Shown in pieces: positions 18,381 through 27,031 of a stretch of 64,000 nucleotides of DNA. Source of the DNA: JAWMQL01 sp033283165 (GTDB lineage: Bacteria > Pseudomonadota > Gammaproteobacteria > Pseudomonadales > Halieaceae); contig JAWMQL010000005.1 of NCBI GenBank assembly GCA_033283165.1, positions 124,001-188,000 on the forward strand, read 5' to 3'. The translations under genes were made by a program, and so were the position numbers. The stretch's first letter is position 1. Each line of letters begins with the position of its first letter. The notes below the pieces were generated by a model. The model had not been told where the DNA came from, searched no databases, and saw nothing but the letters and a program-made list of their open reading frames with translations.

Positions 18381-18647
18381 GTGAAAACAATAACCGCACT
18401 CGTAACAGCCGCCATTTCCCTGACCCTGGCTTCAGGCTGCGCATCGAACAGCTCGAATACTGCAGCGGGCAACCAGGTGGCCGGCACGAACTCGGAGCGG
18501 GTCTGTCGGGATGAACGCCCTACCGGCTCCAACATAAAAGTACGCAGGTGCTGGAGCCGGGAAGAGTACGAAAAGATGGTCAAAGACACGGAAGCGGAGA
18601 TGCGGAATGTTCAGAACAGTCGAACCGTGGGCGGCTCTTCAGAATAG
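18381..18647 (+). CDS. Small lipoprotein of unknown function
   Basis: GTG 18381, with AAAGGA at 18368-18373, opens an 88-residue lipoprotein. The signal is followed by the lipobox LASGC (Cys at about residue 19) and then a low-complexity Ser/Asn linker. The mature end ('RVCRDERPTGSNIKVRRCWSREEYEKMVKDTEAEMRN') has two Cys and a helical tail. Short lipoproteins with this VC..ERPTGSxI tail occur in many Gammaproteobacteria, without a known role. A longer frame from 18276 has no ribosome site and would hide the signal. Confidence 0.75.
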   Translation: MKTITALVTAAISLTLASGCASNSSNTAAGNQVAGTNSERVCRDERPTGSNIKVRRCWSREEYEKMVKDTEAEMRNVQNSRTVGGSSE

Positions 18648-18729
18648 ATCGGTACTATCAAGAGCAAGCTTAGAACAAAAATTGACTATAAAAAGCACGT
18701 CGACAGTCGGAACAATTTGCAAAGTACTC

Positions 18730-20976
18730 TCAGACTGCCACCGCCTCGATACGGGCTGGCACGAACTTGTGGTGTGGCGTGCCGGCGAACTTGTCGCGGT
18801 CACCCAATGAGGTGAGTTCATTCGGCGCCACGCCGGTGCGGGTTCCATCTTCGTTATCCAGGCCGTAGCCATTAGGGAGAGAGACGTGACCAGGCTGCAT
18901 CCGGTCGGTCACCTCCACCCGGGCCAGGGCCGAGCCCACTTCGGTCGTGATACGGGCGCGGGCGCCGCTTTCCAGGCCCAGTGTCGCCGCATCACCCGGG
19001 TTGACCCTCAGGGAGCCTTCCGCGTCCTTGCGCCGCCAGCCCGCATCGCGGTAGATGGTATTTGCCGAATAGTCGCGCCGCTCCCCTGCCATCAGTACGA
19101 AAGGGTACTCGGCCCCCGCCAGGCTCACCGGTCCCCGTGCCAACTCGGCGACCTCATCCAGCAGTTCGGGCAGCGCGAGTCGGATACGGCCCGCATTACC
19201 CAGGCGCTGCCAGGAATTGGCGATCTCATCCCGCGAAAATACGACACCGGAGTGGCCGACGATGACGGCATCGAACAGCGCGTCCGCCTGCGCCAGCGGG
19301 TCGCCATCGAAACCCGCACGTCGCAGATTGTCCGGCTCGCGCATGGCGAAGCCCAGCGCCAATGGCCACAGGACGGCTCCCTCGGCGGCTCCCTCGGGCA
19401 GGGTCGGCCCGAGGGTACGGTACAGGATGACCGGGGCCAGGGCCGCCACCAGCGCATCCTCACCCATGGCTTGCATAAACCTGTCGCGGTAGGCCTCGCG
19501 GCCCCGCTCCTTCAACAGTGTCGTAAGTTCCTCGCACAGTACTCCGGGCATGACGCCGGCGGCTTCCACCAGGCGCGCATGTATTTCCGCTTCCGGCAGA
19601 GAGTCACCCAGGGGCTCGAACAGTGGCTTGCGCAACTGGAAATAGTTGTCGGGGAATTCAAAGTTGAAGAAGGTCGCCTCCCACTTCTCGTATTGGGTCG
19701 AGGCCGGCAGTACATAGTCGGCTTCCCGCGCGGTTTCGCTCATGGCGATATCGATCACCACGACCAGTTCCAGCGAGCGAAGGGCCTGCCTGAAACGTGC
19801 GCTGTGGGCCAGTGAGTGAACCGGATTAGCCGCCTCGACCAGCATCGCCCGGTAGCGGTCCGGGTGATCGGTGAGTATCTCATCGGCGATCACGTTACAG
19901 GGCACGAGGCCGCTGATGATCGGCGCACCGGCCACCGGGCTCTTGCGTGAGCTGCGACCACTGCCGGCGAGATTTTGCAGGTAGGCGGGCACGAACTGGC
20001 CACCTGGGGTACCGAACTGCCCGCATAGCACCCAGAGCAGTTTTTCCAGGTAGCTGGTCAGCGTGGAGTGGTGACTCATCTGCACCCCAAGGTCCTCGAA
20101 CATTGCCAGGCCCCGGGCATTGGCAATCACCTCTACCGCACGACGTACCTCGGCCTCGTCGAGGCCCGCGTGAGTGCAGTACTCGGCCACGGGAACAGCG
20201 GCAAAAGTATCGATGACTGCGTCCAGCCCGTCCGCGTGGGCGGCCAGCCAGTCAGCCTGGTACTGTTTTTCCTGCACCAGCATGCCAAGCATGGCGGCCA
20301 GCAGCCAGGCGTCGGTGCCCGGCTTCACCCGCAAATGGATGTCGGCCAGCTTCGCGGTCTCTGAAATCACGGGATCGATCACGATCATGGTGCGGGCGGG
20401 GTCTTTGTTGAAATCTTTCAGGAAAGCCCGCGCTCGTGCGATTCCGTGAGAGTGCCAGGGATTCTTGCCGAGGAACACCGCCACGTCGCAGTGCTCGAAA
20501 TCACCGCGCACATGGGTCCCGAACATCTGGCCGTTGACCCAGAACTCACCGGTTTTTTCCTGGGCCAGGGCATTGGACCGATACTGGCTGCCCAGCACCG
20601 CGCGAGTCGCGGCGCCATAGGCCCCGGGCAGGTGGTTGCCCTGGCCGCCACCGCCGTAATAGAAAATCTTGTCACCACCATGGGTATCTCGAATCGCCAG
20701 GAAACGCTGCATGATCTCGCGCGCGGCGGTGTCCCAGTCGATGGCCTCGAAGCTGCCGTCGGGTCGCCGCCTGAGCGGCGAGGTGATCCGGTCTTTGCCG
20801 TTCTGGTAGTGGTTCAGTCCCGAGGCCTTCTGGCACAGGTAACCCCGTGAAGCGGGGTGATTCTCATCACCGCGGATGCGAACTATATCGCGCCCGTCCT
20901 CGCCACCGGTCTGGACCCTGATGCCGCAGTTGCACTCACAAAGAATACAGGCACTGGTTTGCCACTGATCGCTCAT
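18730..20976 (-). CDS. Molybdopterin-dependent oxidoreductase, DMSO reductase family
   Basis: This 748-residue catalytic subunit has an N-terminal [4Fe-4S] site formed by Cys10, Cys13, Cys17 and Cys48. The Mo/W-bisPGD domains follow, and a C-terminal dinucleotide-binding domain begins near 'GERRDYSANTIYRDAGWRRKDAEGSLRVNPGDAATLGL'. There is no Tat signal, so it should be cytoplasmic. No electron-transfer or membrane-anchor subunit gene is adjacent, which fits the single-subunit, nitrate-reductase/formate-dehydrogenase-like members. The residue coordinating molybdenum and the substrate cannot be assigned by eye. Confidence 0.9.
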   Translation of the reverse strand: MSDQWQTSACILCECNCGIRVQTGGEDGRDIVRIRGDENHPASRGYLCQKASGLNHYQNGKDRITSPLRRRPDGSFEAIDWDTAAREIMQRFLAIRDTHGGDKIFYYGGGGQGNHLPGAYGAATRAVLGSQYRSNALAQEKTGEFWVNGQMFGTHVRGDFEHCDVAVFLGKNPWHSHGIARARAFLKDFNKDPARTMIVIDPVISETAKLADIHLRVKPGTDAWLLAAMLGMLVQEKQYQADWLAAHADGLDAVIDTFAAVPVAEYCTHAGLDEAEVRRAVEVIANARGLAMFEDLGVQMSHHSTLTSYLEKLLWVLCGQFGTPGGQFVPAYLQNLAGSGRSSRKSPVAGAPIISGLVPCNVIADEILTDHPDRYRAMLVEAANPVHSLAHSARFRQALRSLELVVVIDIAMSETAREADYVLPASTQYEKWEATFFNFEFPDNYFQLRKPLFEPLGDSLPEAEIHARLVEAAGVMPGVLCEELTTLLKERGREAYRDRFMQAMGEDALVAALAPVILYRTLGPTLPEGAAEGAVLWPLALGFAMREPDNLRRAGFDGDPLAQADALFDAVIVGHSGVVFSRDEIANSWQRLGNAGRIRLALPELLDEVAELARGPVSLAGAEYPFVLMAGERRDYSANTIYRDAGWRRKDAEGSLRVNPGDAATLGLESGARARITTEVGSALARVEVTDRMQPGHVSLPNGYGLDNEDGTRTGVAPNELTSLGDRDKFAGTPHHKFVPARIEAVAV

Positions 20977-21127
20977 GGGTCACCTCCCGGGCTCGTTGAT
21001 ATCCCCAGCATAGACCGTTAGTTCCAAAACGCAACTAATCGAGTGATACCTGTCATGACTGCGAGCCTCACTGGCTGATCTGATCCCTGTGCTACCATTT
21101 CCAGGTCGATGACAACAGAGACGACTT

Positions 21128-21457
21128 ATGGGTACCGTGACACAGCTGAGACGCTCCCGGTTTGGTGTGGGAGAACTGGTCCGCCACCGCCTGTTCGAGT
21201 ATCGCGGCGTGATCTTTGACGTGGACCCCTGTTTCCGCCTGACTGACGAATGGTACGAGACCGTGGCCCGCTCGCGTCCTCCCAAAGACCGTCCCTGGTA
21301 CCACGTACTCGTGCACGGAGCGAACCACACGACCTACGTGGCGGAGCGGAATCTCACCGCAGACCAGTCCCTGGAACCGATCGAGCACCCACTGGTCGAT
21401 GAATTTTTTGCCGGCTTCGAACAGGGGCGCTATCGACCTCGCAGCAAAAGCAACTGA
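21128..21457 (+). CDS. hspQ: Heat shock protein HspQ
   Basis: This 109-residue protein matches HspQ/YccV: 'FGVGELVRHRLFEYRGVIFDVDPCF', 'RPWYHVLVHGANHTTYVAERNL' and 'EHPLVDEFFAGFEQGRY' are the conserved blocks. HspQ is a heat-induced factor that acts as a specificity-enhancing partner of Lon and binds hemimethylated DNA (family knowledge). It is a single gene between divergent and convergent neighbours. Lineage-wise it supports a gammaproteobacterial host. Confidence 0.92.
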   Translation: MGTVTQLRRSRFGVGELVRHRLFEYRGVIFDVDPCFRLTDEWYETVARSRPPKDRPWYHVLVHGANHTTYVAERNLTADQSLEPIEHPLVDEFFAGFEQGRYRPRSKSN

Positions 21458-21527
21458 ATAGGCGATTCCCCAGCGGGAACACCCTGTCCCGGGCCCAGCT
21501 CCCCCTCCCCTTTCGCTCCTGTCGCGC

Positions 21528-21983
21528 CTACTTCGCTTCTTTAAGCAGTTTGGCTGTCTCCTTGCTGATGGGGTGAAACATGCCCAGACCGCAGGACATA
21601 CCCGGGCGGAAGCCGAAACCCATATTGTCCAGCGTTGTAATGATGTCCACGTCGCAGAGCTGGCTGAGCGATGTCCGGTACATAAACGCTTTTTCCCAGC
21701 GCAGGCCGGGACAACTGTGCGGCAGGCGATTCACGTAGACGTCACCACCCTTCATGTAAAACAGGATATTGCGATCATCCACCACGTCCGTGCGATCGAT
21801 GCGCCTGAGGTTCACACAGTGCTCCGAGTCTGCCAGGATTTCGTCGGTGATGATGCTTCCCAGCTTATCTTCCTTGTCATTGTCCTCGCCGGCGGCTGCC
21901 GCTCCCGTGGCGGTCATCGCCAGCACAAGCAGTGACAATACGGCGGCCCCGCTGACACTGTTCCTTTTCCCGGACTCATTCAT
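21528..21983 (-). CDS. DUF6491-like secreted protein
   Basis: ATG 21983 has GGGAGG about 10 bases upstream, so I prefer it to the TTG at 22004. The 151-residue product has a signal peptide (to AAAAG) and a mature domain with four Cys ('SEHCVNLRRIDRTDVVDDRNILFYMKGGDVYVNRLPHSCPGL' and 'LCDVDIITTLD...SCGLG'). This is the pattern of DUF6491, periplasmic proteins of unknown function common in Gammaproteobacteria. It probably contains two disulfides. Confidence 0.75.
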   Translation of the reverse strand: MNESGKRNSVSGAAVLSLLVLAMTATGAAAAGEDNDKEDKLGSIITDEILADSEHCVNLRRIDRTDVVDDRNILFYMKGGDVYVNRLPHSCPGLRWEKAFMYRTSLSQLCDVDIITTLDNMGFGFRPGMSCGLGMFHPISKETAKLLKEAK

Positions 21984-22118
21984 AATGGATTCCCTCCCAT
22001 TCAAGCGTGGATTTACCCCAGTATAGATTCAAGGCGAGATATTCGCCCTTCGATAATGCTTTCGACCCACGAAATTCTATACTGCGTTGACGAGAGTTCG
22101 AGGAAGGTGGTCTATACC

Positions 22119-22415
22119 ATGCCCAGACAGCAACTATCCGAGTCAGAAATCGCGGAGCGACTACCCGGGGTGCCCGAATGGCGCCTGGAGAATGCGCGAT
22201 TGTTCCGGTCTTTTCACTTTACCAATTTCAGTGAGGCCTTCGCGTTCATGACCCGGGTGGCGCTGCTCGCCGAGCGGCTGGACCACCATCCCGAGTGGAG
22301 CAATGTCTGGAGCCGGGTGGACATCGCCCTGACAACCCATGACGCAGGCGGCATCAGTGAGCGAGACTTCGACCTGGCGCGCCAGATTGACAACCTGCTG
22401 GAACATGGGAGCTAA
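22119..22415 (+). CDS. phhB: Pterin-4a-carbinolamine dehydratase
   Basis: ATG 22119, with GAGGAAGGTGG upstream, gives 98 residues. 'LAERLDHHPEWSNVWSRVDIALTTHDAGGISERDFDLARQID' is the PCD/DCoH signature, including the catalytic His pair. The enzyme dehydrates 4a-hydroxytetrahydrobiopterin formed by aromatic amino acid hydroxylases. No phenylalanine hydroxylase gene is present nearby. An in-frame ATG at 22056 would add 21 residues without a ribosome site. The stop is one base before the signal-peptide frame of the next gene. Confidence 0.92.
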   Translation: MPRQQLSESEIAERLPGVPEWRLENARLFRSFHFTNFSEAFAFMTRVALLAERLDHHPEWSNVWSRVDIALTTHDAGGISERDFDLARQIDNLLEHGS

Positions 22416-22416
22416 C

Positions 22417-23391
22417 ATGGAGATTGCCTACCAGGGAATAAAAGAACCAACGGCGCCTTGTCGTTACCTGCACTGTCTGCTCGCCTCTATATTGCTGGCT
22501 CTCTGCGTAAGCAGCCACTCCGGCGAGCCCGGCGACTACGGAGTCGCAACCCGATAACTCATGGCACTGGTGGGGGAAAAGCCGGCTCTGGAGTCCATCC
22601 TGGTCGAGTGGATACAGAAAGCGAAAGCAATCAATCCGGACAGGAATACAAATCCGGCCCAGACCCTGCAGGATTATTACGCATTTGTCTCCTGGGCCGA
22701 AACCGCAATGCCCTGGGCATTACTCAAGGACTCCGACTATCCGGGGATTTTTGACGATATGTTCCAGAGCATTGTCTATTTCCATTTCCTGATCGACCAG
22801 CCGCTCCCTGAACTGGAGGGGAAAGGACTGGTGAACAACTCATTGCAGTACGCGGAACCGTTTGCGTCCTGGCTGATCACTTTCAGCAAGTCCTGGGGCG
22901 CCTTTACCAATGGCACGTTCACACATTCGTTCCTGAACGTTAATGACTACCACCGCTACCATTTCCCGCTGGGCGGTACCGTCAAAGAGGCTCGCATCAT
23001 CCAGGGCATCAACCCCACAGGCGGCTCGCTTTGGTGGGATGCGAAGAACAACCGGTACGCCTTTAACCCCGCTGCAAAGCTGGGCTGGCAAAGTATCGAA
23101 ACGAGGGGTTGCGTCATCCTGGAGACCGAGAAGCATGGTCTGGTCGCCCTGCTGCCGATCGGGATGGTCGCGGTTGGATCGGTGAATTTTGAGGACCACG
23201 TCAAGCCAGGGATGAAGGTCGCCAAGGGCGACATGCTGGGGAATTTTGCCTTTGGCGGCTCGGACTTTGTTATGCTGTTTCAGAATACGGTCGATTTCAC
23301 TATCGATGCACCGAAGAGTCCAGCGGGCGAGTCATACCGACATCTCCTGATGGGCGAGCGACTTGGCTACCTGAAACCAAGGACAAACTAG
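22417..23391 (+). pseudogene. Secreted PSD-like gene interrupted by an in-frame TAA
   Basis: From ATG 22417 (GGGAG upstream) the frame encodes a signal-peptide-like N-terminus (CRYLHCLLASILLALCVSSH) and then 'GDYGVATR', a TAA at 22555-22557, CTC, and in the same frame ATG 22561 'MALVGEKPALES'. Read through, the join is a smooth helical segment, as if a sense codon such as GAA had become TAA. The two sides fit one secreted phosphatidylserine-decarboxylase-like protein of about 324 residues. Alternatives: a recent nonsense mutation, a sequencing error, or programmed readthrough. The coding quality downstream is intact. Confidence 0.6.
22561..23391 (+). CDS. Phosphatidylserine decarboxylase-family protein
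   Basis: This 276-residue body carries the PSD-family blocks 'NDYHRYHFPLGGTVKEARIIQG', 'ETRGCVILETEKHGLVALLPIGMVAVGSVNF', 'VAKGDMLGNFAFGGSDFVMLF'. The Ser of GGS is the residue that becomes the pyruvoyl cofactor after self-cleavage in this family (canonical LGST). The family includes true PS decarboxylases and amino-acid decarboxylases such as fungal PsiD, so the substrate is open. If the upstream signal peptide is lost through the stop codon, the product would be cytoplasmic and begin at an ATG with no Shine-Dalgarno. Confidence 0.8.
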   Translation: MALVGEKPALESILVEWIQKAKAINPDRNTNPAQTLQDYYAFVSWAETAMPWALLKDSDYPGIFDDMFQSIVYFHFLIDQPLPELEGKGLVNNSLQYAEPFASWLITFSKSWGAFTNGTFTHSFLNVNDYHRYHFPLGGTVKEARIIQGINPTGGSLWWDAKNNRYAFNPAAKLGWQSIETRGCVILETEKHGLVALLPIGMVAVGSVNFEDHVKPGMKVAKGDMLGNFAFGGSDFVMLFQNTVDFTIDAPKSPAGESYRHLLMGERLGYLKPRTN

Positions 23392-23472
23392 GGTCCAGCG
23401 GGCTGTTTTCAGGAATGGAACATCCCGGGGAAAAGCCGGGTCACAACCCACCCGACAAAGCGGAGGACAGGC

Positions 23473-24729
23473 ATGATGACCGGCTCCACGCTCAAAAATT
23501 CCGCCGGTCGTGACCCGGGCACCGGTGATACGCCGAAAGACATTGTTTCGCGCGTGATCTCCCCTGAAGAAACCCTGCTGTGGTCTGGTCGCCCCAACAG
23601 CGCCCTGATGATCCGCAAGCAAACCCGGGGCACGGGCGAAAGGTCGCTGGCCCGGATCTGGGTCATCCTGGCAATGGGCGCAGGCCTTACTTACTGGTTT
23701 GTAAGGGAAAATCCCGGTATTCCGCTGCCGGGGTCGGCTCAGCAGGTCAACGAACTATTATCGGGTAAGGCCGCCATACCCCTGCTGGTATTGGTCGCGA
23801 TTTTTATTGCCAGCCGATTCCTGCGCAAGAAGAACTGGGACGTCGAAGGCTCGTATCAGCGATGGGCCGAATCGCTCACCTACGGCATCACCGACCGGCG
23901 GCTACTCATTCTGGAGAATGGAGATATTGCGACGGAATTGGGGCCGGAGGATTTCGGGGAGCCACGCATTCGCGACCGCGCCAATGGCCACGCCGACGTC
24001 GAATTCAAGGAGTTGTCGTCCTCCTCCGGCGCCAGGGAAAACAGCTACAGCCGCGATCGCCGTCGCCTTGCCTTCAAGGCGTTGCAGAACGCAGAACAGG
24101 TCAAACGACTCGTCGACGACTGGCGCAGGAAACTCAGGGAACGGGAGGAACACGCGGTAAAAGAGTTTCTCGACGCGGGTGGTCATACCGGAGCGCAGCA
24201 CCGGGTTGCTACAGGCGTTCGAGTAATTCATAACGACAAATATGGCCTCTCCGTCAGTGTGCCCGATTCCTGGGAATTGAACGTCCGCAAGCGTCGCAAA
24301 CCTTACGGCAAGGTATTTCTCGACTTTGAGCGCTGGAAGAGCCCCGAGGAACTATCAGACTGGAATGTGTTGAAAATAGAAGGCGATTTCCTGAGTTCCG
24401 TGGAAATTCATCTCGATCACGTCCGCAAGCCGATGGTCGTTTACCAGCAGGCCAAAAATTCGTCTTTGATCAACGCCATGTCGGGCGAGATCATCGAATC
24501 AGACGACGATGTAAAGAAAAACGGTTTCAGCGGGTTCTCGATTACCCGGCGACATATCGAGCAGGGACAGGATGCCGGCGGCGTCAACCGGGAGCGCCCC
24601 GCATTTCATCGCTGGATGGTACTGCATGACGGCCGCACGCAGATTGGTCTCAGCATGAAATGGCCGGACAACTCTGAGCCGCTGAAGCGCGCCGTGCTGG
24701 GTATTTACGAAAGTATCAGGGTGGACTGA
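23473..24729 (+). CDS. Membrane protein with bacterial PH-like domain
   Basis: This 418-residue protein has two membrane helices (about 60-78 and 98-114) placed inside a PH-like segment: 'ISPEETLLWSGRPNSALM' before the helices and 'YGITDRRLLILENGDIATELGPEDFGEPRIRDRANGHADVEF' after them. The C-terminal half (about 240-418) is a soluble alpha/beta domain I do not recognise. The TMEM43-like gene begins 3 bases after its stop, so the two are surely co-translated. GGAGGACAGG precedes the ATG. Likely role: an inner-membrane scaffold, stated only from the architecture. Confidence 0.7.
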   Translation: MMTGSTLKNSAGRDPGTGDTPKDIVSRVISPEETLLWSGRPNSALMIRKQTRGTGERSLARIWVILAMGAGLTYWFVRENPGIPLPGSAQQVNELLSGKAAIPLLVLVAIFIASRFLRKKNWDVEGSYQRWAESLTYGITDRRLLILENGDIATELGPEDFGEPRIRDRANGHADVEFKELSSSSGARENSYSRDRRRLAFKALQNAEQVKRLVDDWRRKLREREEHAVKEFLDAGGHTGAQHRVATGVRVIHNDKYGLSVSVPDSWELNVRKRRKPYGKVFLDFERWKSPEELSDWNVLKIEGDFLSSVEIHLDHVRKPMVVYQQAKNSSLINAMSGEIIESDDDVKKNGFSGFSITRRHIEQGQDAGGVNRERPAFHRWMVLHDGRTQIGLSMKWPDNSEPLKRAVLGIYESIRVD

Positions 24730-24732
24730 ACC

Positions 24733-25725
24733 ATGGGTTTTGTGCTTACCACGATCAGGGTGATTATCGGGCTGCTGGTCCTCACGATAGGTGTCTGGGG
24801 CCGGTTCGATCAAACCGCGCGAAAGCAGGCGACCGAAGGCGCGCTTGGCGAATTACAGCAATCGGTGGCCGACGGCCTGCCGTCGCTATCTCCGGATCAG
24901 ATTACCGATGCCTACGACGGCCAGCCGGTCTTCATCCAGGGAGAGATCATTCCCACCACGGTGACTGACCCGCTGACCGGACTGACCCTGACCGGCACAC
25001 GTCTGGCGCGGGGCGTCGAGCTCAAGCAGTGGAAGGAAAACGTGGAATCCACGAGAGTCGGGAGCTCGAACACATCGAGAAGTTACAGGTACTGGTACGA
25101 CCGGGTGTGGAGCCGGCAACTCATCGATTCGGACAGTTTTCACGAGCCCTACTTCGGTGGCAAGGAACGGGAAAATCCCAAGACAAAGCCCTTCGAGGAC
25201 AAGGGCTTCATGAGCGATCCATTGATGCTCGGGTCCTGGAAAGTCTCCCCGTATGACTTCGGGCTGTGGTTCGGTCGGGTCCCCGTGACGGCGGAGTTCT
25301 TGAATTCAGCCGAGCTGAATCCGGACTGGCAGGCAGAGGATCAGTACCTTTACCTGCTGCCTGAAAAAACTGTCAGGGTAATGTACGAACTGTCAACGTT
25401 CGAGCGTCAGTTCTACAGCCTGATCGCCATTCCCGAGAACGGCAGGCTGCAACTCAACGAAACACTGGCGCCGGTAAAACTCATCGCACAGGGCAACGTG
25501 GAGCCTAAAGCGATTGTCGAGGCGGCTGGCGGCACCGTACCCCAGCCGCAAACCAACTGGATATACTATACTTTCTTCGGCCTGATGCTGCTTATCCGAC
25601 CTGTGGCCCGGCGCTTCAGCGCATTGAACAACTTCAGCTACGCCCCGGCGGGAAAGCGGATCGCCACCACCGCAGGCATCGCAGCCGCCATCACTGCCAT
25701 GGTATGGATCCTGAGCCTGATGTAG
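24733..25725 (+). CDS. TMEM43-like (DUF1625) membrane protein
   Basis: This 330-residue protein has an N-terminal helix (about 5-24) and C-terminal hydrophobic segments (about 276-290 and 308-328) enclosing a large loop. 'GVELKQWKENVES' and the 'YRYWYDRVWSRQLIDSDSFHEP' block match TMEM43/LUMA, which in animals organises inner nuclear membrane proteins. Bacterial homologues have no established function. Eukaryotic TMEM43 has four helices; here three hydrophobic stretches are clear and a fourth is doubtful. Coupled to the PH-like gene. Confidence 0.75.
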   Translation: MGFVLTTIRVIIGLLVLTIGVWGRFDQTARKQATEGALGELQQSVADGLPSLSPDQITDAYDGQPVFIQGEIIPTTVTDPLTGLTLTGTRLARGVELKQWKENVESTRVGSSNTSRSYRYWYDRVWSRQLIDSDSFHEPYFGGKERENPKTKPFEDKGFMSDPLMLGSWKVSPYDFGLWFGRVPVTAEFLNSAELNPDWQAEDQYLYLLPEKTVRVMYELSTFERQFYSLIAIPENGRLQLNETLAPVKLIAQGNVEPKAIVEAAGGTVPQPQTNWIYYTFFGLMLLIRPVARRFSALNNFSYAPAGKRIATTAGIAAAITAMVWILSLM

Positions 25726-25855
25726 AGCACCTTCGAGGGCGCTCACGCTCCCTGCGTGATAATTCAGCCCGCTGCCCCCCTCAGCATCGACAGGGCATGC
25801 ACGAGACGCTACATTGCCCTTATCATCTGCCGCTTCGATCCGGGTACAAGCTGTC

Positions 25856-26389
25856 ATGAATGACGTGAGAAACAGGTTTTACAATGGCCGGGGCAGGAGA
25901 AGCCGCCTGCGCACTCGCTCCAGGCGTTTTGTCACGGACGTCTACCAGTACACTCCTTTCTGGCGCATGGTGGTGTTACTGTTAGTGCTCTGGTTCCTGT
26001 TCGGATGTGCAATCTACCTGGCGGAGTCGAAGATACCCGGCTCTTCCATACACGACCTCGGGGATGCGCTGTACTGGGGCGTGGCCGCGTTCTCCACCGC
26101 GGGTATCGCCGACACGCCCACGTCCAACCTGGCCCAGTTGATTGGCGGAATCTGGATCGTGCTCGGCTCGATGCTGTTCTTCGGTACGATCGTCGCAACC
26201 ATCACCACTTACTTCATGCGGCCGATGCAGCGCCCCCACCGACATATCATCGACACCATCGAATTCAACCTGGAACGATTGGGCGACCTCAGCATCGACG
26301 AACTCGACCAGCTGCGGGCGACCATAGACACACTCATCATCCGGGTCGAACATGTGAAGGAACGACAGAGCGCCGTGAGGGAGCAATGA
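25856..26389 (+). CDS. Two-helix ion channel protein with non-canonical filter
   Basis: From ATG 25856 this is a 177-residue protein with TM1 at about 36-56, a pore helix 'DALYWGVAAFS', a filter-like TAGIAD (81-86), and TM2 at about 94-118. A cytoplasmic helix follows ('IDTIEFNLERLGDLSIDELDQLRATIDTLIIRVEHVKER'), probably a coiled coil for tetramer assembly. The layout is that of Ion_trans_2 potassium channels, but the GYG/GFG of the filter is replaced by GIA. It starts a chain of overlapping genes (ATGA at 26386). Potassium selectivity is doubtful. An in-frame start at 25814 is possible. Confidence 0.75.
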   Translation: MNDVRNRFYNGRGRRSRLRTRSRRFVTDVYQYTPFWRMVVLLLVLWFLFGCAIYLAESKIPGSSIHDLGDALYWGVAAFSTAGIADTPTSNLAQLIGGIWIVLGSMLFFGTIVATITTYFMRPMQRPHRHIIDTIEFNLERLGDLSIDELDQLRATIDTLIIRVEHVKERQSAVREQ

Positions 26390-26970
26390 GCCTGACCATG
26401 AAAACGTTGTCCATCCTCATCTGTGTCGTCGCCTACCTGTTTTCCCTGCGCGCAGTCGGTGTGACCATAAGAAAGCTGGGCGCGAGCAAGGAAGTTTCAC
26501 CGACGCGGATCAAATACCTGGCTAAAACCGCCAATATCGCGATGTTCGTGGTCTTTGTGTTCGCGGTATGCCTGGTGCTGGGGCTGGGCTATGGCGAGAT
26601 TTCCCTGTTCCTCTCATCGGCCTTCGCCGTGATCGGCGTGGCGCTGTTCGCCCAGTGGTCGATCCTGAGCAATATCACGGCCAGCATGGTGATCTTCTTC
26701 GGTTTTCCGTACCGGGTGGAGGACCGGATCAAGATCACGGATGCCGATTTCGACCTGTCCGGCACGGTCGAGGAGATCAGCCTGTTCCATGTCCTGATCC
26801 GCACCGACGACGGGAACATCATCACCTACCCGAACAACCTGATACTGCAGAAGCCGGTGATCAAGCTCGACCGGGGCAACAGGGTGTTCCCGCAGAAAGT
26901 AGCGCCCACGCCACCGGCTCCTGAGTCCAGGAGTCTGCGCCAACGGGCCCGTGAATCCCGCTCTGGATGA
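26386..26970 (+). CDS. Short MscS-like mechanosensitive channel protein
   Basis: ATG 26386 overlaps the preceding TGA as ATGA and gives 194 residues. There are three hydrophobic segments, the last being 'SLFLSSAFAVIGVALFAQWSILSNITASMVIFF', comparable to the MscS pore helix, then the beta domain ('FPYRVEDRIKITDADFDLSGTVEEISLFHVLIRTDDGNIITYPNNLILQKPVI'). It lacks the C-terminal alpha/beta domain of MscS, so it is a truncated, two-domain form. Gating by membrane tension is known for the family; whether this short version is functional alone or with the next gene is unknown. Confidence 0.8.
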   Translation: MSLTMKTLSILICVVAYLFSLRAVGVTIRKLGASKEVSPTRIKYLAKTANIAMFVVFVFAVCLVLGLGYGEISLFLSSAFAVIGVALFAQWSILSNITASMVIFFGFPYRVEDRIKITDADFDLSGTVEEISLFHVLIRTDDGNIITYPNNLILQKPVIKLDRGNRVFPQKVAPTPPAPESRSLRQRARESRSG

Positions 26971-27031
26971 ATTGTCTATACTGGGGCCATTACCTTGAAG
27001 CGCGGCGAGAGGCATTGAAACGAGCCACCGT

